NCBI RefSeq assembly: GCF_905332535.1
Contig: NZ_CAJOCF010000001.1
Span: 62,001 to 126,000 of the forward strand
Origin: Latilactobacillus fragifolii
GTDB taxonomy: Bacteria > Bacillota > Bacilli > Lactobacillales > Lactobacillaceae
Direction: 5' to 3'
Length of the DNA: 64,000 bases
Each line of letters begins with the position of its first letter. Position 1 is the stretch's first letter. Position numbers and translations under genes: made by a program. Under the pieces are notes generated by a model. It saw only the letters and a list, made by a program, of their open reading frames with translations. It was not told the DNA's origin and made no database searches. Shown in pieces: positions 8,993 to 17,605 of the stretch.

Positions 8993-10363
8993 GTGAGAAG
9001 TCAAATAGGTGAAGCTATTAAATCAGACAAAGCTGTACCGTTCCATCGCATGTTAGCTTATGCCAGTACGGATACTGCTGGTAATTTACTCTATACGACA
9101 GTTACCACGTTTATTTTATATTATTATACCGATGTTTTTGGGCTAACCGTTGCAGCGGCAGGGACCATCTTGCTAGCTGCTCGTATTTTAGATGCTTTTG
9201 ATGCACCAGTTTGGGGATTTATCATTGATCACACCCACACTAAATGGGGCCAAAGTCGCCCCTATTTCTTATGGATGGCCTTTCCGTTTGCTATCTTCTT
9301 CATCCTGATGTTTTGGTCACCCGATCTTTCTACAACAGCTAAATTCTGGTGGGCAATGATTACGTATTTACTATTTGGTATTTCATATACCGGTGTTGGA
9401 ACACCAATTAGCTCAATTCTCCCTAATTTAACGAATAATTCTGAAGAGCGTATCAAATTAAACAGTACTCGTATGATTGGTGGTAATATTGGCTACTTCA
9501 TTACTGCCAGTTTTACATTAACATTCGTTGCTTTCTTAGGCGGTAGCAACGCCACAGCTGGCTGGCGAAATACTGCGATTATTTTAGCAATTATTGGCTT
9601 TGCATTATTGTTATTTGCCTTCTTTGATTCCCGTGAAATTAATACTTCTTCTCAAAAATCACTTTCAATTATGGAATCAATCCGAGGTGCTAAACATAAT
9701 TGGCCTTGGGTCATTCTCGTCGTTGTTTTTATCTTCTATTGGTTAGGTAATACTTCACGGACTTCCGTTTTAATCTATTACACACAATATAACTTAGGTA
9801 ATAAAGGCTTCGCTTCAATTCTAAACGGATTAGTCATGGTGCAAATGGTCGGCATGTTATTAATTCCATTCCTTGTCAAAAAAATAAAAAAAACGTATGT
9901 ACTGATCTTTGGTATGTGCCTTGCTGCCTTTGGTCAATTAATGATTGCTTTTGTCGGTAGTTCACTTACCGGTTTGGCAATCGCTTGGTGTATTGCATCC
10001 GTTGGTACAGGCATTTCCGTTTCGATGCCATTTGCAATGCTTTCAGATACTGTCGATTACGGCGAATGGAAAAATCATATTCGTGCTAGTGGTTTCCTAA
10101 CTGCTATCGGTAGTTCCTTTGCCATTAAAATTGGTTCTGGTTTAGGCGGCTGGGCCCCTTCCATGATTCTTAATCACGCTGGTTATAAAGCTGGTAATAC
10201 TCAAACAGCTAGTTCTCTAGCTGCAATTCGTTTCTGTGTCAGCTATCTCCCAGCAATTTTCTTTATTGTCGGCGCTGCTATCATGGCCTTATACCTACGT
10301 TACGAAAAACAAGAATCTCAAATTAAAGCCGATTTACAAGAGCGACATGGCGAAGTGGCATAA
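8993..10363 (+). CDS. GPH-family glycoside/pentoside:cation symporter
   Basis: 456 residues and 12 membrane segments, with the GPH hallmarks DTAGNLLYTTVTTFILYYYTDVFG in TM1 and a WGFIIDHTHTKWGQSRPYF loop after TM2, plus SDTVDYGEWK in the second half. There is no fused IIA domain. Such proteins import glycosides or pentosides by cation symport. GTG start with GGAGGA 7 nt upstream. The GH51 arabinofuranosidase begins 28 bp downstream, so imported arabino-oligosaccharides or arabinosides are the likely substrates. Expression is probably set by the divergent AraC regulator and by the cre-like site in the leader. Confidence 0.85.
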   Translation: MRSQIGEAIKSDKAVPFHRMLAYASTDTAGNLLYTTVTTFILYYYTDVFGLTVAAAGTILLAARILDAFDAPVWGFIIDHTHTKWGQSRPYFLWMAFPFAIFFILMFWSPDLSTTAKFWWAMITYLLFGISYTGVGTPISSILPNLTNNSEERIKLNSTRMIGGNIGYFITASFTLTFVAFLGGSNATAGWRNTAIILAIIGFALLLFAFFDSREINTSSQKSLSIMESIRGAKHNWPWVILVVVFIFYWLGNTSRTSVLIYYTQYNLGNKGFASILNGLVMVQMVGMLLIPFLVKKIKKTYVLIFGMCLAAFGQLMIAFVGSSLTGLAIAWCIASVGTGISVSMPFAMLSDTVDYGEWKNHIRASGFLTAIGSSFAIKIGSGLGGWAPSMILNHAGYKAGNTQTASSLAAIRFCVSYLPAIFFIVGAAIMALYLRYEKQESQIKADLQERHGEVA

Positions 10364-10390
10364 AAAATATAATGGACTGGGGGTTTTACC

Positions 10391-11902
10391 GTGAAAGGCT
10401 CATTAACAATCAAAACAAATGATAAAATTGCGAAAATTGATGAACGTATTTATGGTTCATTTATTGAACAGCTCGGACGAGCGGTTTATACCGGCATTTA
10501 TCAACCAGAACACCCATCTGCAGATGAAGATGGCTTCCGCTCAGATGTAATAGCCGCTATTAAACAACTTAACGTGCCTTTAATTCGCTATCCAGGTGGA
10601 AATTTTCTCTCACAATACCGTTGGGAAGATGGCATTGGGCCTAAGAATCAACGACCAACACGACTTGATATCGCTTGGCGCGAACTCGAAACAAACCAAT
10701 TTGGACTTCATGAATTTATTGATTGGTCTAAAAAAGTAAATTCCGTCCCTAATATGGCGGTCAATTTAGGGACTCGTGGTATTCAAGAAGCGGCCGATCT
10801 TGTCGAATATTGTAACTTTCCTGGTGGCACCTATTTAAGTGACCTCCGCCAAAAAAATGGCGCCAAGGAACCCTTTGCAATTAAAACTTGGTGCTTAGGT
10901 AACGAAATGGATGGTCTTTGGGAAATTGGTGCTAAGACAGCATTTGAATACGCCCACTTAGCAAACGAAACAGCTAAAGCAATGAAGCGCGTTGACGATA
11001 CAATTGAATTGGTGGCTTGTGGAAGTTCTTCAATGGATAACCCCACCTTTGGTAGTTGGGAAGAAACAGTTCTCGAAGAATGCTATGATAATATCGATTA
11101 TCTTTCCTTACACCGTTATTATGGCTACTACAATGATGATGACCCTTCTGAACTTGACAATTTCTTAGCTAAAAATGTGGATTTGGATGCCTTTATTAAA
11201 GGCGTTGTTGCCATGTGCGATGCAATCAAAGCTCGCAAACGATCCAAAAAGACAATTAATCTTTCCTTTGATGAATGGAATGTTTGGTATCACTCTAACG
11301 ATGCAGATACCCAAGTATCCTCTTGGCAAGTCGGCCCACATTTATTAGAAGATGTCTACAATTTTGAAGATGCATTATTGGTTGGTAGCCTGTTAATCAC
11401 ATTATTAAAGAATGCGGACCGTGTAAAAATTGCCTGTCTAGCACAACTCGTTAATGTGATTGCACCTATTATGACTGATACAAATGGCGGTACCTGGTTA
11501 CAATCCATCTTCTATCCATTTATGCAAGTTTCGAATTATGGTAAAGGCGTTGTTTTAACGCCTCACGTTGAATCAGAAACTTACAACTCACGTGAATTTA
11601 ACAATGTTCCTTACCTCGATACCATTGCAACTTATGACTCAACAAACCAAACAATTACAATCTTTGCTGAGAATAAGCACCAACATGATGCTATTGATTT
11701 CAGTATTGATTTTGACACCCTTAAATTAAAAGAAGTAATTCAATCAACACAATTTAGTGGCTATGCTCCTAAAGATGATAATCGAGATGGCAAAATGAAC
11801 CTCGCCCCATTGACGGCAGTTAACTTAGATGATTGTCATATTAACGCGACTCTCAAACCACTCTCTTGGAATATGATTCAAGTTTCAGTTGATTCTAAGT
11901 AA
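10391..11902 (+). CDS. abfA: Alpha-L-arabinofuranosidase, GH51
   Basis: 503 residues, the usual length of intracellular GH51 enzymes. The N-terminal stretch IYGSFIEQLGRAVYTGIY is typical. The acid/base Glu is E172 (CLGNEMDG) and the nucleophile E295 (FDEWNVW). No signal peptide, so it hydrolyses alpha-1,2/1,3/1,5-linked arabinofuranosyl residues of imported oligosaccharides in the cytosol. Start codon GTG with GGGGG upstream. It is the second gene of the symporter operon and is followed at once by a strong terminator. No arabinose isomerase, kinase or epimerase lies in this window, so free arabinose would have to be handled elsewhere. Confidence 0.93.
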   Translation: MKGSLTIKTNDKIAKIDERIYGSFIEQLGRAVYTGIYQPEHPSADEDGFRSDVIAAIKQLNVPLIRYPGGNFLSQYRWEDGIGPKNQRPTRLDIAWRELETNQFGLHEFIDWSKKVNSVPNMAVNLGTRGIQEAADLVEYCNFPGGTYLSDLRQKNGAKEPFAIKTWCLGNEMDGLWEIGAKTAFEYAHLANETAKAMKRVDDTIELVACGSSSMDNPTFGSWEETVLEECYDNIDYLSLHRYYGYYNDDDPSELDNFLAKNVDLDAFIKGVVAMCDAIKARKRSKKTINLSFDEWNVWYHSNDADTQVSSWQVGPHLLEDVYNFEDALLVGSLLITLLKNADRVKIACLAQLVNVIAPIMTDTNGGTWLQSIFYPFMQVSNYGKGVVLTPHVESETYNSREFNNVPYLDTIATYDSTNQTITIFAENKHQHDAIDFSIDFDTLKLKEVIQSTQFSGYAPKDDNRDGKMNLAPLTAVNLDDCHINATLKPLSWNMIQVSVDSK

Positions 11903-11906
11903 TATA

Positions 11907-11950
11907 AAAAAGCATTATCTAGTAATGTACTTCACTAGATAATGCTTTTT
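11907..11950 (+). terminator. Intrinsic terminator after abfA
   Basis: A 17-bp perfect stem (AAAAAGCATTATCTAGT and its complement) with a 10-nt loop, ending in a T run inside the right arm, 4 bp after the abfA stop. The following ~195 bp to the next gene show nothing I recognise. Confidence 0.9.
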
Positions 11951-12145
11951 ACCGTTTATATTCCGGCATATTTTCTGTTACGTTAATAGTAAGTACATAA
12001 GCTATAGTAATAGGCAATTTCACCCCGAAAAGTCAATTCCTTCCGCTGATTACTAAGCGTTTCAGCAAAGTCTTGGATCTAACAATGCTAGCCTCCCCTA
12101 CAAAATTCACTATCAGCTGGTGATGGGAAAGCTAAGCACCGTTCA

Positions 12146-13669
12146 TTACTTACTAATTAATTGCTGTTTGACTAAGTAATCATGGGCCACATCGCGGGCT
12201 TTGCGGTGTTTGACCTGTACCTGATAGTTCATCTCTTGCATTTGACTTTCAGTAATCTGGCCTGCCAAGCGATTCAATGCTTTGACGACTTCCGGATGCG
12301 CCTTGGCAAAATCAGCTTTCATAATCGGTGCTCCTTGGTAAGGTGGAAAGAAGTGGCGGTCATCTTCTAGGACAACTAATTTGTACCGTGCAACTTCCGC
12401 ATCGGTTGTATAACCATCGACCACATCAACCTTGCCGTCCGCAATCGCTTTATAGCGAATACTTGGTTCCATAATTTTAGCATTCAAATTCAATTGGTAG
12501 GTGTCCTTTAATCCTTGATAACCATCCTTTTGGTGATAAAAATCAGGATCAAAACCGGCCGTAATTGGTTGTTTCAAAGTGGCTAAATCCGAAATTGTTT
12601 TGACATTATATTTTTGGGCAAAAGCCGCACTAACCGCCAAATCGTAACCATTTTGATACCGCATTGGCGCTAAGTACGTCATATTGAACTGTTCTTGTAG
12701 CGATTTTTTTGCAAGTTGATACGTTTTAGTGGGATTTTGGTTGGTCTTAGTTGGCGATTTCACCAACGTTTGTAAAACCGTTCCTGTAAATTCGGGATAA
12801 ATATCGATCTTATCAGCCTGCAAAGCGTTAAATAAGAAAGTAGTCCCGCCGAAATTTGGTTTAACCGTTACTTTGTAGTTAGGCTGATCTTCCAAAATTA
12901 AATCGCGATACATGTTCATCAAAATGTCGGGTTCACTGCCCAATTTTCCAGCAATCGTGATCGTGGTCTGTGGCGCTTGAAACCGTGTCACCCCTTCGAT
13001 CACACCGAAAAGACCAACAAAAATAGCTAAACTGACTGTGATTTTTTTAAAGGATAACGTTCCTAACCAACGAATCAATGCACTGACCACTAACGCCAAA
13101 ACCGCTGAAAGTGTCGCTCCAACCAGTAATAGCGCGTTGTTATTTGACTGAATCCCAACAAGAATAAACGTTCCAAGACCGCCCGCGCCAATTAAGGCCG
13201 CCAGGGTAGCTGTCCCGATAATCATCACGAGTGCAATCCGCAACCCGGAGATAATCAACGGCATCGCAAGTGGCAATTCAATTCGCAATAGTCGTTTAGT
13301 CCGTGGCAACCCGAAGGCCACCTCTGCTTCTTTTAACGCTGGATCGATCCCGATTAAACCCGTGTATGTATTTTGAAAAATCGGCATTAAGGCATAAAGC
13401 ACCAACGTAATCACGGCCGGAATCGTCCCAATTCCGACAAGCGGGATCAATAAACCTAAGAGGGCCAGAGACGGGATTGTTTGTAAGACACTCGTGACTT
13501 GCAGCATTGTTTCAGCTAATTTTTGATGTGTAGTTAGCACAATCGCCAACGGAACCCCGATAGCTGCCGCAATCAATAACGCCAATAACGAAATTTCCAA
13601 ATGTTGACCGAGTGCCTGTAGCAACTCACCGGATTGGGTCGTTAAAATCTGTTCAATCTGTTGCATCAT
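12146..13669 (-). CDS. ABC importer, fused permease and substrate-binding protein (EgtU/OpuC family)
   Basis: 507 residues in two parts. Residues ~1-210 are a six-TM BPD_transp_1 permease (the EAEVAFGLPRTKRLLRIELPLAMPLI segment is the ATPase-contact loop). Residues ~230-507 are an OpuAC-type extracytoplasmic binding domain (GKLGSEPDILMNMY, then DIYPEFTGTVL). This fused layout is shared by EgtU ergothioneine importers and by some betaine/carnitine/choline importers. Sequence alone does not settle the ligand for me. It follows the ATPase gene with a 2-bp gap. A glutathione-reductase-like gene is divergent from the pair, which suits a thiol/thione substrate better than an osmolyte, but that is inference. 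Confidence 0.8.
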   Translation of the reverse strand: MMQQIEQILTTQSGELLQALGQHLEISLLALLIAAAIGVPLAIVLTTHQKLAETMLQVTSVLQTIPSLALLGLLIPLVGIGTIPAVITLVLYALMPIFQNTYTGLIGIDPALKEAEVAFGLPRTKRLLRIELPLAMPLIISGLRIALVMIIGTATLAALIGAGGLGTFILVGIQSNNNALLLVGATLSAVLALVVSALIRWLGTLSFKKITVSLAIFVGLFGVIEGVTRFQAPQTTITIAGKLGSEPDILMNMYRDLILEDQPNYKVTVKPNFGGTTFLFNALQADKIDIYPEFTGTVLQTLVKSPTKTNQNPTKTYQLAKKSLQEQFNMTYLAPMRYQNGYDLAVSAAFAQKYNVKTISDLATLKQPITAGFDPDFYHQKDGYQGLKDTYQLNLNAKIMEPSIRYKAIADGKVDVVDGYTTDAEVARYKLVVLEDDRHFFPPYQGAPIMKADFAKAHPEVVKALNRLAGQITESQMQEMNYQVQVKHRKARDVAHDYLVKQQLISK

Positions 13670-13671
13670 TA

Positions 13672-14610
13672 TTAAAGCCCCCGTTTCGCAATGAGTGTTG
13701 TCAAATCGGTCATGGTCAGTTGCCGTTGTCCTTGATCATCAGTGGCAACTACGACCCCCTCTGGATGGACAACTAATTGTTGCGCCAATTCAGCTAATGT
13801 TGCACTCATCGTAATCGTTGTCGGTTGACCATTAACGACCGTCCCTAAATCAGCGGCCAACAAATCTTCAACCGTCAACGTTGCTTGTTGGCGTTCAATA
13901 TCAAAAAATTCGCGGACAAATTCATTTTTAGGCTGGTTAAAAATCGCTTTTGCTGTCCCAACCTGTTGAATACTGCCTTGGCGCATTACCGCAATCTCAT
14001 CGCCCAAGCGCAACGCTTCTTTCATATCGTGCGTCACAAACACAATTGTATTATGCAGCTGTTTTTGTAAACTCAAAACAAGATCTTGTAATTGTGTACG
14101 GGTCACTGGATCAAGCGCACTAAATGGTTCGTCCATCAAAATGACCTTAGGACTAGTTGCCAGCGCACGAATAATTCCGATCCGCTGCTGCTGGCCCCCT
14201 GATAATTCGCTTGGATAACGGCTAGCATACTGATCCGGGTCTAAATGGACCATTGCCAAAAGTTCGCGGGCCCGTTTTTGACGATCAGCTTTGGTCCATT
14301 TCAACACCTCTAATTGAATGGTAATGTTTTCCTCAATCGTAAGATGTGGAAACAACGCAATATTTTGTAAAACGTAACCAATATTGAGGCGCAACGTTTG
14401 TAAATCCATTTGATTGATGGGTTGGCCATCAATCTTAATTACGCCACTCGTCGGTTCGATTAACCGATTAATCATTTTAATCGCCGTCGTCTTTCCGCTA
14501 CCACTCGGTCCGACCAACACAAATAAAACATTGTCGGGAATGGTTAACGTCAAGCCATCTAATGCTAAGCTTTGTTCATACTGCTTAGTGACCTCTTCAA
14601 ATTCTATCAT
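13672..14610 (-). CDS. ABC transporter ATPase of the EgtU/OpuC-type importer
   Basis: 312 residues. Walker A GPSGSGKTT, Q-loop in GYVLQNIALFPH, signature LSGGQQQR, Walker B VILMDEPFSALD and switch His in FVTHDMKEAL. The C-terminal ~65 residues look like one CBS-type module, shorter than the CBS pair of OpuCA, so osmotic gating through a CBS pair is less likely. The ATG is the first gene of a two-gene leftward operon with the fused permease/binding protein. About 157 bp separates it from the divergent flavoprotein gene. Confidence 0.88.
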   Translation of the reverse strand: MIEFEEVTKQYEQSLALDGLTLTIPDNVLFVLVGPSGSGKTTAIKMINRLIEPTSGVIKIDGQPINQMDLQTLRLNIGYVLQNIALFPHLTIEENITIQLEVLKWTKADRQKRARELLAMVHLDPDQYASRYPSELSGGQQQRIGIIRALATSPKVILMDEPFSALDPVTRTQLQDLVLSLQKQLHNTIVFVTHDMKEALRLGDEIAVMRQGSIQQVGTAKAIFNQPKNEFVREFFDIERQQATLTVEDLLAADLGTVVNGQPTTITMSATLAELAQQLVVHPEGVVVATDDQGQRQLTMTDLTTLIAKRGL

Positions 14611-14767
14611 GTACTACTCCTTTTGCCCGTTAACGATTTGTTAGTTTATTGTACCACTTAGCAGTCGGCCTACCAATTGACGTGCTTAAACACCCAATTC
14701 AATTTTTTTGATTCGCCTTGTGACTATGCTAAGATGAACCCAAATTGAAATCTGAGGAGGTCTTCAT

Positions 14768-16102
14768 ATGCAAACACATTTTGATACAATCATTATTGGT
14801 GGCGGTCCTGGCGGCTTAGCCGCTGCTTACCAGCTTGCTGAGCAACAAGCCATCTTAGTCGTTGAAAACGCGTTATGGGGCGGTACTTGCCCTAATCGCG
14901 GCTGTGATCCCAAAAAGATGCTTTATTCAGCTGTTGAAGCCCTCGACCGGCAACAAGCGCTCCAAACAAGCGGCTTAGTCGGAACTAGCGGCATTAACTG
15001 GTCGGAATTGATGGCCTTTAAGCGATCGTATACGCAACAAATCCCGTCTGGTACCCTCAATGGTCTCCAACATGCCGGCATCCAAACCGTCACCGGAACC
15101 GCCCACTTCAGTGATGCTCAAACCCTGCAGATTAATGATGTGTCTTACACTGCCGATCATTTCATCATTGCGACCGGTCAAACGCCAACGCTACCTGAAA
15201 TCGAAGGTCGCGATTTACTACAAACCAGTAATGAATTTTTAGACCTCGAGCAATTGCCAGAGAAGATTGCCTTTATCGGTGGCGGGTATATCGCCATTGA
15301 ACTGGCAAACATTGCAGTGACTGCCGGTGCAGAAGTCCATATTATTCAACATAATGAACGCATTTTACGTGACTTTCCTGAAGTTTTAACACGTCAACTC
15401 ATCAGCAGTCTTCAGGAAAAGGGCATTCACTTTCATTTTGACACTGACGTCACAAGAATTACACAAACCAACAATCAGCTCACCCTCAGCAATCAGGCTC
15501 ATTTTAAGTTGACGGTCGACGCTGCTTTTGCCGCGATGGGCCGCAAACCCAATATCGACCAATTGACCTTGGCAAAAGCCGGGGTAACAACGAGCCAGCA
15601 CGGCATTCAAGTTGATGACCATTTAATGAGTCGTAATCCCCGCATCTTTGCCATTGGCGACGTCTTGGATCGTGTTCAACCCAAATTAACGCCAGTTGCT
15701 GGTTTTGAAGGTCGCTATGTCGCTAACCAACTACTCGCTAAAAAGACTGCACCCATTACTTACCCACTTATTCCACATACGGTATACGCTAGTCCACAAA
15801 TATCACAAGTCGGCGTTTCGGTCGCTGATGCCCAAGCGGATCCCAATCGATACCGCATTAATCAACAAACCGTCACCAATTGGTATACCTTCAATCGTAT
15901 TCAAGAATCCGCCGCAATGGTCATCACCATTTTTGACAATCAAACTAACCACCTCGTCGGTGCTGCGGCTTACACCACAATTGCTGAAGAACTCATTAAT
16001 TACTTTACCAACCTGATTAAACATCAGACAACCGCAACGGAACTCACCGATACCATCTATAACTACCCAAGTCCGGCGAGTGATTTAAAATATTATTATT
16101 AA
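14768..16102 (+). CDS. FAD-dependent pyridine-nucleotide disulfide oxidoreductase, glutathione-reductase-like with altered C-terminal motif
   Basis: 444 residues. FAD-binding GGGPGGLAAA at residues ~11-20, redox disulfide in GGTCPNRGCDPKK, the NAD(P) GGGYIAIELANIA Rossmann motif near residue 173, and the second FAD motif FAIGDVLDR. The C-terminal dimerisation domain is present. The His-Pro...Glu dyad of glutathione and mercuric reductases (HPTxxE) reads YPSPASD here, so the proton-donating His is replaced by Tyr. Disulfide reduction may be impaired or the substrate different. GAGGAGG lies 7 nt before the ATG. It is divergent from the EgtU/OpuC-type importer, and a partnership in uptake and redox recycling of a thione/thiol is possible but unproved. 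Confidence 0.8.
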   Translation: MQTHFDTIIIGGGPGGLAAAYQLAEQQAILVVENALWGGTCPNRGCDPKKMLYSAVEALDRQQALQTSGLVGTSGINWSELMAFKRSYTQQIPSGTLNGLQHAGIQTVTGTAHFSDAQTLQINDVSYTADHFIIATGQTPTLPEIEGRDLLQTSNEFLDLEQLPEKIAFIGGGYIAIELANIAVTAGAEVHIIQHNERILRDFPEVLTRQLISSLQEKGIHFHFDTDVTRITQTNNQLTLSNQAHFKLTVDAAFAAMGRKPNIDQLTLAKAGVTTSQHGIQVDDHLMSRNPRIFAIGDVLDRVQPKLTPVAGFEGRYVANQLLAKKTAPITYPLIPHTVYASPQISQVGVSVADAQADPNRYRINQQTVTNWYTFNRIQESAAMVITIFDNQTNHLVGAAAYTTIAEELINYFTNLIKHQTTATELTDTIYNYPSPASDLKYYY

Positions 16103-16135
16103 AAAAGTGTTGCGGGTCAATTTACTCATATGATT

Positions 16136-16400
16136 TATACCCCAATCGTTAAAGTAAAAACTTTAATGATTGGGGTATTTTTATTGAAAGCTTCTTCTAT
16201 AAATAAATTAAAAGTTAGGTAGATTATTTACGACAATACAATTCAGCCAAGGAATTGATTCAAAAAATAGAACCATGATAACTTATTACAATACAAAGCA
16301 ACGTATTCAAATGAAACTAGATGGCACATCACCAGTAAAATACCGACAACGTGCCGCCTAGAAAACACAACTAAATATTTACTTTAACTTTTTGGGGATA
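16136..16400 (+). mobile_element. Internally deleted copy of the IS150-group element (both ends kept)
   Basis: Bases 16136-16183 match the left end of the intact element at 50132, including TATACCCCAAT and the following hairpin. Bases ~16183-16400 match its last ~215 bp: the 3' end of orfB (LKV..DLRQYNSAKEL region, the TSPVKYRQRAA ending) and the right inverted repeat TTTGGGG. About 1.18 kb is missing. Point changes and small indels inside show that the copy is old. With both termini kept it resembles a non-autonomous MITE-like derivative. Confidence 0.85.
16138..16182 (+). terminator. IS-end hairpin acting as terminator for the flavoprotein gene
   Basis: An 18-bp stem with one mismatch (TACCCCAATCGTTAAAGT paired with ACTTTAATGATTGGGGTA), a 4-nt loop, then five Ts. 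It begins 36 bp after the flavoprotein stop and lies wholly inside the deleted IS copy. I see no other terminator for that gene. Confidence 0.65.
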
Positions 16401-16515
16401 TCACACACGCCCATATTATGGTGTTATCTTCGGATCCTGCCTATAATATGTCCACCAAGAATATTTAACTTAGCTCTATCGCAATCACTTTACAATTAAA
16501 TATCAAACCTATTAT

Positions 16516-17469
16516 TTATTCTGCCAACAGTAGCCGAGCAGTTCCCTCATCAATTACCAAGGTATTTGCATATTGTCCAACAAGCGCACCTCGAATTGCA
16601 GCTAGTTTTCGTGCTCCACCAGCTACTAAAATAGCATGTTGCTTTTGACGTAATGCATCTAATTCAATACCAACTGTTCTACGATTAATGCCCTCATCTG
16701 CAATCTCACCGTCCGCTTTGATAAAGCGTGAACTAATATCACCGACAGATCCCTTTTTCAGTTTCGTTATTTCTTTTTTGTTTAAGTAATCTAATTTAAA
16801 AAGCATCGCATCATCATATACTGTCCCAACTGTAAACACAGCAATATTAGCCTTTTGTCCCTGTTGAATAACATACTGAATATGTCGGTCTTCAGTGACT
16901 AACTCTTTTGTTTTTGCATTGTCAAAAATTACTGGTAAAGGTAAGCTATCCGACTTAGCGTGAAATGCCTGAGTAAAATCACGCATTACTTCGCTAGCAA
17001 AATTATCCGTCATCGAGTGGGTTACCCCGCCCTTTAACTGCACGATTCTAACATTTTGTTGGTGATTAACATCCGGATCTAATGACATCGCAACCTCTCG
17101 TAGTGTTTTACCCCAGGTAACACCAATAATATCGTCATCCGTTACAATCTTTTGTAAATAATCAGCAGTTGCTTGACCAATTTTTTGAATAATTGTTTGG
17201 TAATCACTCGAAGGTGCATAAACGACAATTGCACGCTGAAGCTGATATTTTTTTTCAAGTTGTTGTTCTAAGTAATAAACATCTTCAAATGGATCTTTAA
17301 TTTCAATTTTGACGTAACCATTATCACGTGCCAGCTGAAGCAATCGTGAAACAGTCGGTCGTGATAGCCCCATCTCTTGCGCAATCTTACTTTGATCCAT
17401 ATTACCTTGATAATAATAATGTGCGACTTTCAGCGCTTGCTTAACTCGTTTTGAACTAATTTCTTCCAA
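16516..17469 (-). CDS. deoR: SorC/DeoR-type sugar-sensing transcriptional regulator
   Basis: 317 residues. The N-terminal HTH (MDQSKIAQEMGLSRPTVSRL, residues ~20-40) is followed by the sugar-phosphate-binding domain of the SorC family, like B. subtilis DeoR (DIIGVTWGKTL, then VVQLKGG-type and GGARKLAAIRGAL segments). It lies directly downstream of the deoC-deoP-deoX-deoK operon but has its own upstream region after a terminator. It most likely represses that operon at the palindrome 21649-21674 and is released by deoxyribose-5-phosphate, as known for DeoR of Bacillus. The assignment of operator to regulator is inferred. Confidence 0.85.
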   Translation of the reverse strand: MEEISSKRVKQALKVAHYYYQGNMDQSKIAQEMGLSRPTVSRLLQLARDNGYVKIEIKDPFEDVYYLEQQLEKKYQLQRAIVVYAPSSDYQTIIQKIGQATADYLQKIVTDDDIIGVTWGKTLREVAMSLDPDVNHQQNVRIVQLKGGVTHSMTDNFASEVMRDFTQAFHAKSDSLPLPVIFDNAKTKELVTEDRHIQYVIQQGQKANIAVFTVGTVYDDAMLFKLDYLNKKEITKLKKGSVGDISSRFIKADGEIADEGINRRTVGIELDALRQKQHAILVAGGARKLAAIRGALVGQYANTLVIDEGTARLLLAE

Positions 17470-17543
17470 AATTACACCTTCTTTGACGAATCTACTAGCT
17501 AAACTCTAGCATAAAAAAGCTATTTACGGCTATTAATTTAATA

Positions 17544-17592
17544 AAAAAGCGTTAGTATTGACAAATTTGCCAAATTACCAACGCTCTTTTAT
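17544..17592 (-). terminator. Terminator of the deo operon
   Basis: On the reverse strand AGAGCGTTGGTA pairs imperfectly with TACTAACGCT and is followed by TTTTTT. It begins 14 bp beyond the deoK stop and separates deoK from deoR. Confidence 0.7.
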
Positions 17593-17605
17593 TAATTCTA
17601 AACAA

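Noticed and set aside
12146-14610. Firm call as a glycine betaine/carnitine (OpuC/BilE) importer
   Set aside because: The fused permease/binding layout is shared with ergothioneine importers, and the ATPase lacks a full CBS pair, so I left the ligand open.
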